Below, in pieces: positions 1 to 6,380 of a DNA stretch of 10,234 nt. The stretch covers positions 1-10,234 of the forward strand of contig JAFNWZ010000101.1 in assembly GCA_017379255.1 (NCBI GenBank). Reading direction: 5' to 3'. The notes beneath the pieces are model-generated. The model was not told the DNA's origin. It saw only the letters and a list, made by a program, of their open reading frames with translations, and made no database searches. Source of the DNA: Akkermansia sp. Lineage in GTDB: Bacteria > Verrucomicrobiota > Verrucomicrobiia > Verrucomicrobiales > Akkermansiaceae. Within the stretch, counting starts at the first letter, position 1. The number at the start of each line of letters is the position of its first letter. The position numbers and the translations under genes are program-made.

Positions 1-8
1 GCTCCACC

Positions 9-58
9 CCTGTCTAACCTCTTGCGCCCACGGCAGTGGGCGTAAGATGTTAGGCAGG
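9..58. repeat. Long imperfect hairpin
   Basis: The inner perfect stem is CGCCCAC (25-31) / GTGGGCG (36-42) around the loop GGCA. It extends outward through CTTG/TAAG with one G-T wobble, then CTAAC (14-18) / GTTAG (49-53) and CCTG (9-12) / CAGG (55-58). Few positions are mismatched, giving an arm of about 23 bases on each side. This is the longest structure of the left-edge cluster. Its 3' arm overlaps the next hairpin, so the two folds are mutually exclusive in RNA. Confidence 0.6.
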
Positions 59-90
59 TGCAAGCGTGCGTTAGCACGCGCAGCGCCTGC
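54..90. repeat. Hairpin with GTTA loop
   Basis: The perfect stem GCGTGC (64-69) / GCACGC (74-79) surrounds GTTA. Outer paired blocks are GC (60-61) / GC (83-84) and GCAGG (54-58) / CCTGC (86-90), separated by small bulges. It belongs to the same cluster as the neighbouring stem-loops and shares bases 54-58 with the upstream hairpin. Confidence 0.5.
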
Positions 91-109
91 TCCCTCAGAA
101 AAACAAACC

Positions 110-187
110 AGAGCCCGTGGCAACGGGCGACAGAAAGCGTGGAATCATTGTGTTGCAACCAGTTCTGTCACCCATTTTATGGGCTCT
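110..187. repeat. Pair of related palindromic units in inverted orientation (REPIN-like)
   Basis: Unit one (110-135) reads AGAGCCC, then GT-GGCA-AC, then GGGC and GACAGAA. Unit two (163-187), read on the opposite strand, gives AGAGCCC, then a different centre (AT...AT), then GGGT and GACAGAA. The flanks are the same, the stem bases covary (GCCCGT/ACGGGC against CCCAT/ATGGG), and the units face each other across a 27-base spacer. This is the arrangement known for REPINs, which are paired inverted REP sequences mobilised by RAYT transposases. Assignment to that class is inference, since the family is defined by genome-wide copy number. Confidence 0.5.
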
Positions 188-199
188 AGTAAAATTTTC

Positions 200-291
200 G
201 GGGTAGCAGGGGCTGCGCCCGCTGGGGGCTTACCCCTTCCTTTCATCTTTCACCCGCTTACGCGGGCTCAAAATTCGGCGGGCATTCGCCG
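200..291. repeat. Three further short stem-loops of the left cluster
   Basis: GGGGTA (200-205) pairs with TACCCC (231-236) around a G/C-rich interior. CCCGC (253-257) pairs with GCGGG (262-266) around TTAC. CGGCG (276-280) pairs with CGCCG (287-291). All are perfect but short, and they continue the pattern of the preceding hairpins. Confidence 0.4.
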
Positions 292-376
292 CAGGAGGGG
301 AGATAAATTACAAATCTTTAACGACTTACATACCAATGGGCGGCCTTATCAGAAGCCTGCGGCAGGAAAGCACCCG

Positions 377-439
377 GCCCCTCCCCCCGGACCGGGACGA
401 CGACCTGACGTCCCACTGCATTCGGGGGGAGGGGCTTTT
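377..439. terminator. Large nested hairpin after the 1068-residue PEP-CTERM gene
   Basis: A perfect 13-bp stem joins GCCCCTCCCCCCG (377-389) and CGGGGGGAGGGGC (423-435). Inside it is a second perfect stem, GGGACG (394-399) / CGTCCC (409-414). It begins 20 bases past the stop codon at 456, where a terminator or 3'-end-stabilising structure for that minus-strand gene is expected. The only T tract (436-439) follows the stem on the plus strand. On the minus strand the stem is followed by CGGGTGC, so it is not a textbook rho-independent terminator for this gene. It could act by structure alone, or stop transcription entering from the left. Confidence 0.5.
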
Positions 440-455
440 GCGGCCAGACGCGGCC

Positions 456-3400
456 TTACTTGCGGCGGCGGCGCATCGCCAGGCCGGTCAGGGCCAGCAG
501 GCTCAGCGTGGCCGTGGCGGGCTCTGGCACCGTGTCTATGATGTACACAAGGCCGGACTCGCTGTCATATACCAGCGCGGTGGTGCTGGTCACATAGGAA
601 CCTTCCACATAATCGGCGGCGGCAAAGGTGTGCGCCTTGTTGCCGGTGGTGAATACCTGGCTGCCGATGTTCAGTTCAGAAACACCGCTGAACAGCACAA
701 TCTGGGTCGTGCCCTTGTTGTAGGAGCAGTCCAGCGCCAGCATCAGCTTGACAAAGGAATCTCCACCAGCAGAGCCGCCGGTGGCAAAGGTCAGGCTGGA
801 ACCACCCAGGTCAATGCTGCTGCCGCTGGCCTGGTACGTGGCGCCGCCTTCCAGGGTCAGCCCGTTCTGCAGCTCCAGAGTACCGGCAGAGTAACTGTTG
901 GCAGCCACATTGACATTGAGCGTGCCGGTGTACACCAGCTCGCTGGTGTGCATCTCCACCTGCGCGGTGCTGGTGCCGGTCAGCAGCGCATCGCTCAGGC
1001 TGAGTTCCGTGCCAGCCGCCACGGCTGTCAGCGTCGCCACGGCAGAAACCGTCATCTCATCGGCAGATAATGCCGCGCCCTCAGCCAGGGCAATGCTGCC
1101 GGTGAAATCCGCCGCGCTGGAGAACTGCGCAGACGCCCCCGCGCCCTGCACGGTAAGCTTGCCGCTGCCGCTCAGGCTGCCGGCGCCGTTGCCCGTGTGG
1201 TTCACCCCGCTGCCGCTGAACACCAGCTCACCCTCCACCCGGGTGGATTCCGCGTGGTAGCCCGTGCCGCGCATCTCCAGGCTGGCACCGGCCTGCACCT
1301 CCACCTGGCCGTTCAAATCATTCCCCGTGGCAGCAGCCAGCACCATGGCGGTGCCGTTCTCCACGCTCAGCGTAGAACCGGCGGCCGTGCTCACGCGGGC
1401 CTCTGCGCCGCCCAGCGCCCCGGCATGCTGCACGCGCAGCGTGCCCTCCAGCAGCTGGGTTCCGCCGGTGTAATCGTTGGCATTGGCGATGCTCAGCTCA
1501 CCAGCGCCGGTCTTGGTCACGCTGGTTTCACCCGTCAGTCTGCCGCTGCCGGTAAAGGTGTAATCCTGGCCGGCGGCATTATCCACCGTTACGCTCAGCG
1601 GGGCAATCTCACCCTCCAGCTGCACCTCGCCTGCCCCCGCACCGGCAAAGAGCACATCCATGCCATCCTGGTAAGCCATCACATGCTCGTGGCGCTGCCA
1701 GTTGGCAGAGCTGGCATTCCAGCGTGCATCGCCGCTGGCGTTGCTCCATTCGCTCTTCACCTGCTGCACATAAAGCGTGCCGTTTTCCCACACCAGGTCA
1801 TTGAATCCCAGGCCTGCGGCATCTCCCGTGGCGCTTACGGTGATATCATCCGCATTCCAGTAGCCGTCTGCATCACTGTACTGCGCGGCATCTGCCAGTT
1901 CCAGCAGCTTGTAGCGGCCGCTGGCCAGCATGCCGTCGCCCTCCAGCGCCAGGTTGATGGAGAAATACTCCAGCGTGGCATCCAGATTCAGCACAGCATC
2001 CTGGCGCTGCGCCTCGCCCACGCTGAACTGCAGCGTGGAGCCGGTGGAGAAGGTTACGGCATCTGCCGTGATGCTGTTCTGCCCGCTCAGCTCCAGCGAG
2101 GTACCGCGGCGCAGGTTAATGGAGCCACTGCCGTGGTTCATGTGCCCGTCCTGCAGCACCAGGACAGCGCCGCTGTCCTTCTTGGTGCTCAGTCCCAGGC
2201 CGTCCAGGTGCGCCCCGTCGCGCACCACCAGGCGCCCCGCCTGCAGGTTGATCAACCCGCCTATGTAGCTGGTCTGGGAGTTCAGGATTTCCTCATCGCT
2301 CGCATCGGCCTTCAGCCCCTGTAGCACAGAAGCGGCCTTTCCACCGTCAAAGATGATATCGCCGCCCTGCGCAATCGCATTGCCGCCGGCATCGGTATAG
2401 CTGCCGTTGAAGACTACGTCCACCGTCTGCCCGCTGGTGCGGGTTGCCACATACACACTGTCCTCAAAGGTGATATTCTTCCCCGCCGCGGCAGACAAAT
2501 GGAAACGGCCACCATCGCGGTTGGTGTTGTCCATATAGATACTGCGCAGCCGGTAGGTATCCTGGGCCTTTTCATAGTTCCCGGTGAAGAGGACATCCCC
2601 GTTATTCAGAATAGCAATGCTGCCTTCGCTGTAGATAGCACCACCAAGGGCAGTGGCAGTGGTGTAGCCTGCGCTTTTTGCAGATGCAGTGGCAATGGCG
2701 GCGTTGTCATTGATAGTTACCGTTCCCGTATTTCCGCTGATGCTGAGGGTAGAGCCGCTTCCGCCATATATCGCTCCACCGTAGGAATAGGACATAGCGT
2801 AGTAGGTAGAGGAAGAGGAAAAGGAAGAGGAAGAGGCGTAATTCCCCGAGATGACCACGCCTCCGGAATTACCATCCAGCGAGATGCTCGTATATGAATC
2901 GCCAAATATCGCACCGCCGTATGAGTAGGAGTAGGAGTAGGAGGAGTAGGAGGAGGTGGAGGAGGCATAATTCCCCGTGATGGTCACGCCTCCGGAATTG
3001 CCATCCAGCGAGATGCTCGCGTATAAACCGCCATATATCGCACCACCGTAGGAGTAGGAGGAGGTGGAGGAGGAAATCGACTGGGTGGCTCTGTTGACCG
3101 AAATCGTGACTCCCCTGGTATTCTCATTAATCTTCAGGCTGCCCGTGGTATAAATGGCACCACCCATCGGATTATAAGAATTATCGCTTCTCGACTGCCT
3201 GTTGCTGATGATGTTCACCTCTCGGTTGCGCAGCAGGCTGATGGAAAACGCCTCTATCGCACCATAACTGGAGCTACCAGTAGTGGTATTAATTCCAGTG
3301 AAGCTGACCTTGCCGATATCCTCGATGCGGAGGTTGGTGACATCAAAGGCCTGGTAGGAAGCATCCTTGAACGAGAGGGAGTAGGGGTCGCCATCTTCCT

Positions 3401-3662
3401 CGATGGTGAAGAGAATTTCTCCATTGCTCTTCAAATCGCCATTCTTCCACCAGGTGGCGGTGCTGGGCGAGAAAGAAACGGAGCTGTCCAAGATAAAAGC
3501 CTGGCTGTAGGAGGAGCTGCGGTAATCGTACAATTCCGAAGGGTCGGCCAGGTTTTCGACCGTGTAGCCGCTGGGAATTTCAACCGCCTGGGCAGCAGGC
3601 GCGCCCAGCAGGGTGCTGGCCAGGAGCGTGGTCAATAACGAGAGAGGGAGATGAAGCTTCAT
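456..3662 (-). CDS. PEP-CTERM surface protein with Pmp-like GGAI repeats and an autotransporter-associated repeat
   Basis: This 1068-residue protein is probably exported and held at the cell envelope; its function is unknown. Residues 1-26 form a signal peptide ending in APAAQA. The N-terminal half carries GGAI motifs at 167, 206, 249, 295 and 340, with a degenerate one near 134. Each is followed some 20-25 residues later by a hydrophobic-xx-N motif (VTITGN, VLFTGN), the GGA(I/L/V) and FxxN arrangement of chlamydial polymorphic membrane proteins. Ser/Tyr-rich linkers at about 196-300 are near-identical tandem repeats. Residues about 714-745 match the autotransporter-associated beta-strand repeat (KTGAGELSIANANDYTGGT). 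Residues 1045-1068 are the PEP-CTERM sorting tail: VPEP, a hydrophobic stretch, then RRRRK. No C-terminal beta-barrel is present, so it is not a classical autotransporter. The ATG start is set by the signal peptide; no Shine-Dalgarno is visible. Family assignment is confident; the role (adhesin or surface coat) is inference. Confidence 0.9.
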   Translation of the reverse strand: MKLHLPLSLLTTLLASTLLGAPAAQAVEIPSGYTVENLADPSELYDYRSSSYSQAFILDSSVSFSPSTATWWKNGDLKSNGEILFTIEEDGDPYSLSFKDASYQAFDVTNLRIEDIGKVSFTGINTTTGSSSYGAIEAFSISLLRNREVNIISNRQSRSDNSYNPMGGAIYTTGSLKINENTRGVTISVNRATQSISSSTSSYSYGGAIYGGLYASISLDGNSGGVTITGNYASSTSSYSSYSYSYSYGGAIFGDSYTSISLDGNSGGVVISGNYASSSSFSSSSTYYAMSYSYGGAIYGGSGSTLSISGNTGTVTINDNAAIATASAKSAGYTTATALGGAIYSEGSIAILNNGDVLFTGNYEKAQDTYRLRSIYMDNTNRDGGRFHLSAAAGKNITFEDSVYVATRTSGQTVDVVFNGSYTDAGGNAIAQGGDIIFDGGKAASVLQGLKADASDEEILNSQTSYIGGLINLQAGRLVVRDGAHLDGLGLSTKKDSGAVLVLQDGHMNHGSGSINLRRGTSLELSGQNSITADAVTFSTGSTLQFSVGEAQRQDAVLNLDATLEYFSINLALEGDGMLASGRYKLLELADAAQYSDADGYWNADDITVSATGDAAGLGFNDLVWENGTLYVQQVKSEWSNASGDARWNASSANWQRHEHVMAYQDGMDVLFAGAGAGEVQLEGEIAPLSVTVDNAAGQDYTFTGSGRLTGETSVTKTGAGELSIANANDYTGGTQLLEGTLRVQHAGALGGAEARVSTAAGSTLSVENGTAMVLAAATGNDLNGQVEVQAGASLEMRGTGYHAESTRVEGELVFSGSGVNHTGNGAGSLSGSGKLTVQGAGASAQFSSAADFTGSIALAEGAALSADEMTVSAVATLTAVAAGTELSLSDALLTGTSTAQVEMHTSELVYTGTLNVNVAANSYSAGTLELQNGLTLEGGATYQASGSSIDLGGSSLTFATGGSAGGDSFVKLMLALDCSYNKGTTQIVLFSGVSELNIGSQVFTTGNKAHTFAAADYVEGSYVTSTTALVYDSESGLVYIIDTVPEPATATLSLLALTGLAMRRRRK
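459..530 (-). other. PEP-CTERM sorting tail of the 1068-residue protein
   Basis: These codons encode residues 1045-1068: the VPEP motif, a hydrophobic segment, and a final RRRRK that would stop membrane transfer. In characterised families this tripartite tail is recognised and cut by an exosortase. Bases 493-518 are identical to 6418-6443 in the other PEP-CTERM gene, so the tag is conserved at DNA level as well as in protein. Confidence 0.85.
2763..3077 (-). repeat. In-frame tandem repeats with Ser/Tyr microsatellite linkers
   Basis: This stretch encodes residues 196-300. Two copies of a 43-codon unit (offset 129 bp; compare 2837-2895 with 2966-3024) encode SISLDGNSGG followed by a GNYAS segment and are nearly identical in DNA. 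A third, more diverged copy follows. The linkers consist of repeated GTAGGA-type hexamers (plus strand), for example at 2929-2946 and 3050-3061, encoding Ser-Tyr runs of different length in each unit. Such tracts gain or lose units in multiples of three without breaking the frame. Confidence 0.8.
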
Positions 3663-3686
3663 ACGCAGGTATAATGGATTATTGCC

Positions 3687-3715
3687 ATCCTACGCTTTCA
3701 TAATCCGTAAGTCAA
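3687..3715 (-). promoter_or_regulatory. Sigma70-type promoter of the 1068-residue PEP-CTERM gene
   Basis: On the minus strand TTGACT (3710-3715) is followed by a 17-base spacer and TAGGAT (3687-3692). Transcription would start near 3680, leaving a leader of about 18 bases before the ATG at 3662, with no Shine-Dalgarno. The spacer is filled exactly by an operator-like dyad (3691-3709). The -35 is 5/6 and the -10 is 4/6 to the E. coli consensus; how well that consensus applies to this phylum is assumed. Confidence 0.5.
3691..3709. promoter_or_regulatory. Proximal copy of a 19-bp dyad (putative operator)
   Basis: The plus strand fits TACGNNTTNNNAATCCGTA, an imperfect dyad with matching ends TACG/CGTA. 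It occupies the whole -35/-10 spacer and the first two bases of the -10 element, the place where a repressor blocks polymerase or a MerR-type activator acts. The second copy at 3837-3855 has the same 19-base span and shares 14 positions, including the intact half-site AATCCGTA. Confidence 0.5.
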
Positions 3716-3834
3716 GCACGCAAATTGTTTTATTTGCAAAAATATGCAATCTTGCAAGAAATGACAACCCACCCCGAGAGCGCAAAATCCGCTCGTTACA
3801 CTCAGCTTGTGTGCCGGAATCAATCAAACGCCTT

Positions 3835-3857
3835 TTTACGGATTATGAATCCGTAAA
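3835..3857. promoter_or_regulatory. Distal perfect dyad (putative operator)
   Basis: TTTACGGATT (3835-3844) and AATCCGTAAA (3848-3857) are perfect 10-base arms around the centre ATG. The inner 19 bases (3837-3855) align without gaps to the dyad in the promoter spacer at 3691-3709. The centres are 146 bp apart, close to 14 helical turns, which would suit a looped repressor complex. No gene lies between the sites. The factor is unknown. As an RNA hairpin it lacks a following T tract in the minus direction, so it is not a terminator. Confidence 0.55.
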
Positions 3858-3864
3858 CACCTCG

Positions 3865-3874
3865 CCCCCCCCCC
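3865..3874. repeat. Homopolymer run of ten C (ten G on the minus strand)
   Basis: The run lies between the glnN terminator and the distal dyad, in noncoding DNA upstream of the 1068-residue surface protein. Long G/C homopolymers are prone to slipped-strand length change. It is about 150 bp from the proposed promoter, so any effect on expression would have to be indirect. Confidence 0.7.
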
Positions 3875-3876
3875 GC

Positions 3877-3916
3877 AAAAAAAAGCCCCGGGCTACCAAA
3901 TGCGGCAGACCGGGGC
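3877..3916 (-). terminator. Rho-independent terminator of glnN
   Basis: Read on the minus strand, GCCCCGG and its continuation CTGCC pair with GGTAG and CCCGGGGC around a 6-base loop, with one small bulge. Eight T follow directly (plus-strand A at 3877-3884). The stem begins 22 bases beyond the glnN stop codon at 3939. Stem, loop and T tract all fit an intrinsic terminator. Confidence 0.9.
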
Positions 3917-3938
3917 ATGAAAAACAACGCGCTCGCGT

Positions 3939-6044
3939 TTACTTGCTGTGGATGTTGAGCATCTGGGCATAGGTGGGCACGGGCCAGAGGTCGGCATCCA
4001 CCATGGTTTCGAGCTTGTCCACCACCTCGCGGGCAGCCACCATGGCAGCGCGCATGTGGGCGGGATCGCCCTCGGCAATGGCTGCGGCCAGGTCGCAGAT
4101 ACGGTCGGGCAGCAGGTCATAGAGAGCCCCCACAGCCTCAGCCTTGCCGGTGGCGGCCTTAAGCCCGGCACAGATACCGGCAGCCTGGATGGCGGCCACG
4201 GTGTTGCAGATCTGGGTCATCTGCTCAGCCACGGCGGGCATATAGATGGTTTCGAGCATGTGGAGGCAGGTCTTGGCCTCAATGTCGATGAGCTTCTCGT
4301 AGTTTTCAATCTGGATTTCCTTGCGGGCCAGCAATTCGGCATTGGAGAGCACGCCGTACCTGGCCATAAGCTCGAGCGTATCCGGGCGGGAGAGAACCTC
4401 CAGTGCTTCCGGAGTGGACTTGATGTTCGGCAGGCCGCGGCGCTCAGCCTCTTCCACCCATTCTTCAGAATAACCGTTACCGTTGAAGATGATGCGGCTG
4501 TGGGCGGTAATCATCTCAGCAATGAGCTTCTTCACCTCGCCCTTGAACTCGGGCGTGCCGGCCACCGGTTCCAGACGGGTGGCCACTTCATCCAGCGATT
4601 CAGCCATGATGGTGTTGAGCACGGTCATGGGCCAGGCGCAGGTCTGGGAGGAACCGACTCCGCGGAATTCGAACTTGTTACCCGTGAAGGCAAAGGGAGA
4701 GGTGCGGTTGCGGTCGGTGGTGTCCTTCGGCAGCTCCGGCAGGGTATCCACCCCCAGCTCCATGGTGGTCTTGGTGCAGGAGGACTTGGCGCCGCCGTGC
4801 ATAATCTGCTCCACAATGTCGGTGAGTTCATCGCCCAGGAAGATGCTCATAATGGCGGGCGGAGCTTCGGCCGCACCCAGGCGGTGGTCGTTGCCGGCCT
4901 TGGAGATGGAGGCGCGCAGCAGGTCGGCGTGGCGGTCGATGCACTGAATCACACTGGCCAGGAAGGTGAGGAAGAGCACATTGCTGTGCGGGGTCTTGCC
5001 CGGAGAGAACAGGGAGCCGAGCTCCGGTGTGGAGAGCGACCAGTTATTGTGTTTGCCGCTGCCGTTCACCGAGCTGTAGGGCTTTTCGTGCAGCAGGCAC
5101 ACCAGGTTGAATTTGAGAGCCTGGCGCTCCAGGATATCCATAATGAGCACATTGTGGTCCACGGCCACATTGCAGGGCTCGAAGAGCGGGCAGATTTCAA
5201 ACTGGCCGGGGGCGGCTTCGTTGTGGCGGGTCTTGGAGGGCACGCCCAGTGCCCACAGCGCGTGGTCGACCGAGGTCATGAACTCCAGCACGCGTTCCTT
5301 GATGGAACCGAAATAGTGGTCCTCCATCTGCTGGTGCTTGGGCGGCAGGCAGCCGAACAGGGTGCGGCCGGTCTCGATGAGGTCAGGGCGCTGGATGTAC
5401 AAATCGCGGTCAATGAGGAAGTATTCCTGCTCGGCGCCCAGGTTGGTTTCCACTGTGGAGGGTTCAATACCGAAGCAGGCCAGCACACGCTTGGTCTGGG
5501 CTGCCACAGCAGCCATGGAGCGCAGCAACGGGGTCTTCTTATCCAGCGCTTCGCCTGTGTACGAGCAGAAAGCCGTCGGGATGCAGAGCGTCACGGTATT
5601 GGCCGTGCGCTTGATGAAGGCCGGGCTGGTGGGGTCCCATGCCGTGTAGCCGCGGGCCTCGAACGTAGCGCGGATACCACCGCTGGGGAAGGAGGAGGCA
5701 TCCGGCTCAGCCTGGATGAGGTTCTTACCCGTGAATTCAAAAATCATACCACCCTTGCCATCCGGCTCCACAAAGGAATCGTGCTTCTCTGCCGTGGCGT
5801 CGGAAAGCGGCTGGAACCAGTGCGTGTAGTGCGTAGCTCCCTTGGAAAGAGCCCACACTTTCATGGCCTGGGCCACTTCATCCGCAATGCTCATATCGAG
5901 CTTGCCACCCTTCTGGATGGTTTGCATCATCTTCTTGAAAGCGCTCTTGGAGAGGTACTTCTCCATGGTCTTGATACCAAAGGTATCGCTTCCGTACAAA
6001 GCCTCAAGGGCTTCCATGGGGTTCTTTGTGCTTTCTTCAGCCAT
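3939..6044 (-). CDS. glnN: Type III glutamine synthetase
   Basis: This enzyme makes L-glutamine from glutamate, ammonia and ATP in the cytoplasm, the entry point of nitrogen assimilation. The 701 residues fit the large GlnN class (about 700-730) and not the roughly 450-residue GlnA class. Landmarks in order: GATHYTHWFQPLSDATAEKH (69-88), the type III N-terminal signature; AEQEYFLID (204-212), with metal-binding glutamates; RHNEAAPGQFEICP (273-286); HEKPYSSVNGSGKHNNW (319-335), the glutamate/ATP-site loop; RLGAAEAPPAI (388-398); and NRTSPFAFTGNKFEFRG (446-462), with phosphate-contacting arginines. The C-terminal helical domain (about 500-700) is present and complete. The ATG start gives the expected N-terminus MAEESTKNPM. 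No PII or glutamate synthase gene is adjacent, and the gene has its own terminator, so it is probably transcribed alone. Type III enzymes are typical of Bacteroidetes, cyanobacteria and Verrucomicrobia. Nothing looks truncated. Confidence 0.97.
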   Translation of the reverse strand: MAEESTKNPMEALEALYGSDTFGIKTMEKYLSKSAFKKMMQTIQKGGKLDMSIADEVAQAMKVWALSKGATHYTHWFQPLSDATAEKHDSFVEPDGKGGMIFEFTGKNLIQAEPDASSFPSGGIRATFEARGYTAWDPTSPAFIKRTANTVTLCIPTAFCSYTGEALDKKTPLLRSMAAVAAQTKRVLACFGIEPSTVETNLGAEQEYFLIDRDLYIQRPDLIETGRTLFGCLPPKHQQMEDHYFGSIKERVLEFMTSVDHALWALGVPSKTRHNEAAPGQFEICPLFEPCNVAVDHNVLIMDILERQALKFNLVCLLHEKPYSSVNGSGKHNNWSLSTPELGSLFSPGKTPHSNVLFLTFLASVIQCIDRHADLLRASISKAGNDHRLGAAEAPPAIMSIFLGDELTDIVEQIMHGGAKSSCTKTTMELGVDTLPELPKDTTDRNRTSPFAFTGNKFEFRGVGSSQTCAWPMTVLNTIMAESLDEVATRLEPVAGTPEFKGEVKKLIAEMITAHSRIIFNGNGYSEEWVEEAERRGLPNIKSTPEALEVLSRPDTLELMARYGVLSNAELLARKEIQIENYEKLIDIEAKTCLHMLETIYMPAVAEQMTQICNTVAAIQAAGICAGLKAATGKAEAVGALYDLLPDRICDLAAAIAEGDPAHMRAAMVAAREVVDKLETMVDADLWPVPTYAQMLNIHSK

Positions 6045-6070
6045 TGTGGTACACTGGTTGTATCATTTCG

Positions 6071-6109
6071 CGCGGATGCATCTATACTCCGCGACGCGCT
6101 GATTTTACA
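6071..6109 (-). promoter_or_regulatory. Candidate glnN promoter with overlapping dyad
   Basis: On the minus strand TGTAAA (6104-6109) and TATAGA (6081-6086) are 17 bases apart, a weak -35 with a fair -10. The -10 sits inside a dyad, CGCGGA (6071-6076) / TCCGCG (6088-6093), with an 11-base centre. Together they suggest a regulated start 30-40 bases upstream of the ATG. I see no convincing sigma54 element. Confidence is low because the -35 is poor and the dyad short. Confidence 0.3.
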
Positions 6110-6300
6110 GATTTTCCACCTGCTTGTACAGCAAAATTTCCGGGATAAAGCGGGCAAACGATTCAAAACATCGGATTCGGAACAAGAGTCCACAGCTTCT
6201 TATGCCTCTCAGCTGCGCGACAGATGCCCAGCACTTCGCTGCTCCGGTTAACATTTCAATACGCCATGGTACAGCAGGTTCCCGATTTGCTTCCCTCTTG

Positions 6301-6343
6301 AAAACTCAGGTGGGGCACCCTGCCTCCAGGATACCCCACCTGA
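6301..6343 (-). terminator. Terminator of the 670-residue PEP-CTERM gene
   Basis: TCAGGTGGGG (6306-6315) and CCCCACCTGA (6334-6343) form a perfect 10-bp stem around an 18-base loop, which holds a further small stem (CCTG/CAGG). On the minus strand the stem is followed by GTTTTC. It lies 37 bases past the stop codon. The T tract is short, so termination may be partial. Confidence 0.7.
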
Positions 6344-6380
6344 TCTCTAACTCAACTGTATGTTGAAAATCAGACAGCCG

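Larger units (their letters stand above)
1..376. other. Noncoding stem-loop-rich region (REP/REPIN-like cluster)
   Basis: No convincing gene lies here. Open frames across it are low-complexity and show no family features. Bases 1-300 are packed with short G+C-rich inverted repeats: 9-58, 54-90, 113-128, 171-183, 200-236, 253-266 and 276-291. Several share the form of a G/C-rich arm, a tetranucleotide loop and the complementary arm; two have the loop GGCA. The density, and the presence of two related units in opposite orientation, resemble REP/REPIN clusters. No REP-associated transposase gene is visible in the window. Bases 301-376 are less structured, with only a small palindrome near 357-367. 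Alternatives are an RNA-coding region or the decayed end of a mobile element. Confidence 0.55.
6045..6380. other. Intergenic region between glnN and the 670-residue PEP-CTERM gene
   Basis: This 336-bp stretch holds the terminator of the right-hand gene (6301-6343) and the candidate glnN promoter (6071-6109). Between them, 6110-6300 contains no credible open frame, tRNA or strong repeat that I can see. It may serve as the 5' region of glnN. Confidence 0.6.

Noticed and set aside
1..300. Possible CRISPR array in the left stem-loop cluster
   Set aside because: The palindromic units differ from one another and their spacing is irregular; there are no constant repeats with unique spacers.
1197..2324. 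Plus-strand open frame opposite the 1068-residue PEP-CTERM gene
   Set aside because: Composition is typical of an antisense shadow, and the minus-strand gene is well supported by its signal peptide, repeats and tail.
3670..3675. Perfect TATAAT on the plus strand
   Set aside because: No -35 at usable distance and no plus-strand gene downstream.
3682..3972. Plus-strand 96-codon frame in the intergenic region upstream of the PEP-CTERM gene
   Set aside because: It crosses the paired dyads, the C10 run and the glnN terminator and shows no domain features.
3948..6251. Long plus-strand open frame (767 codons) antisense to glnN
   Set aside because: It lies almost wholly opposite an unmistakable glutamine synthetase gene, is His/Gly-rich and lacks family features; a shadow of high-G+C codon use.
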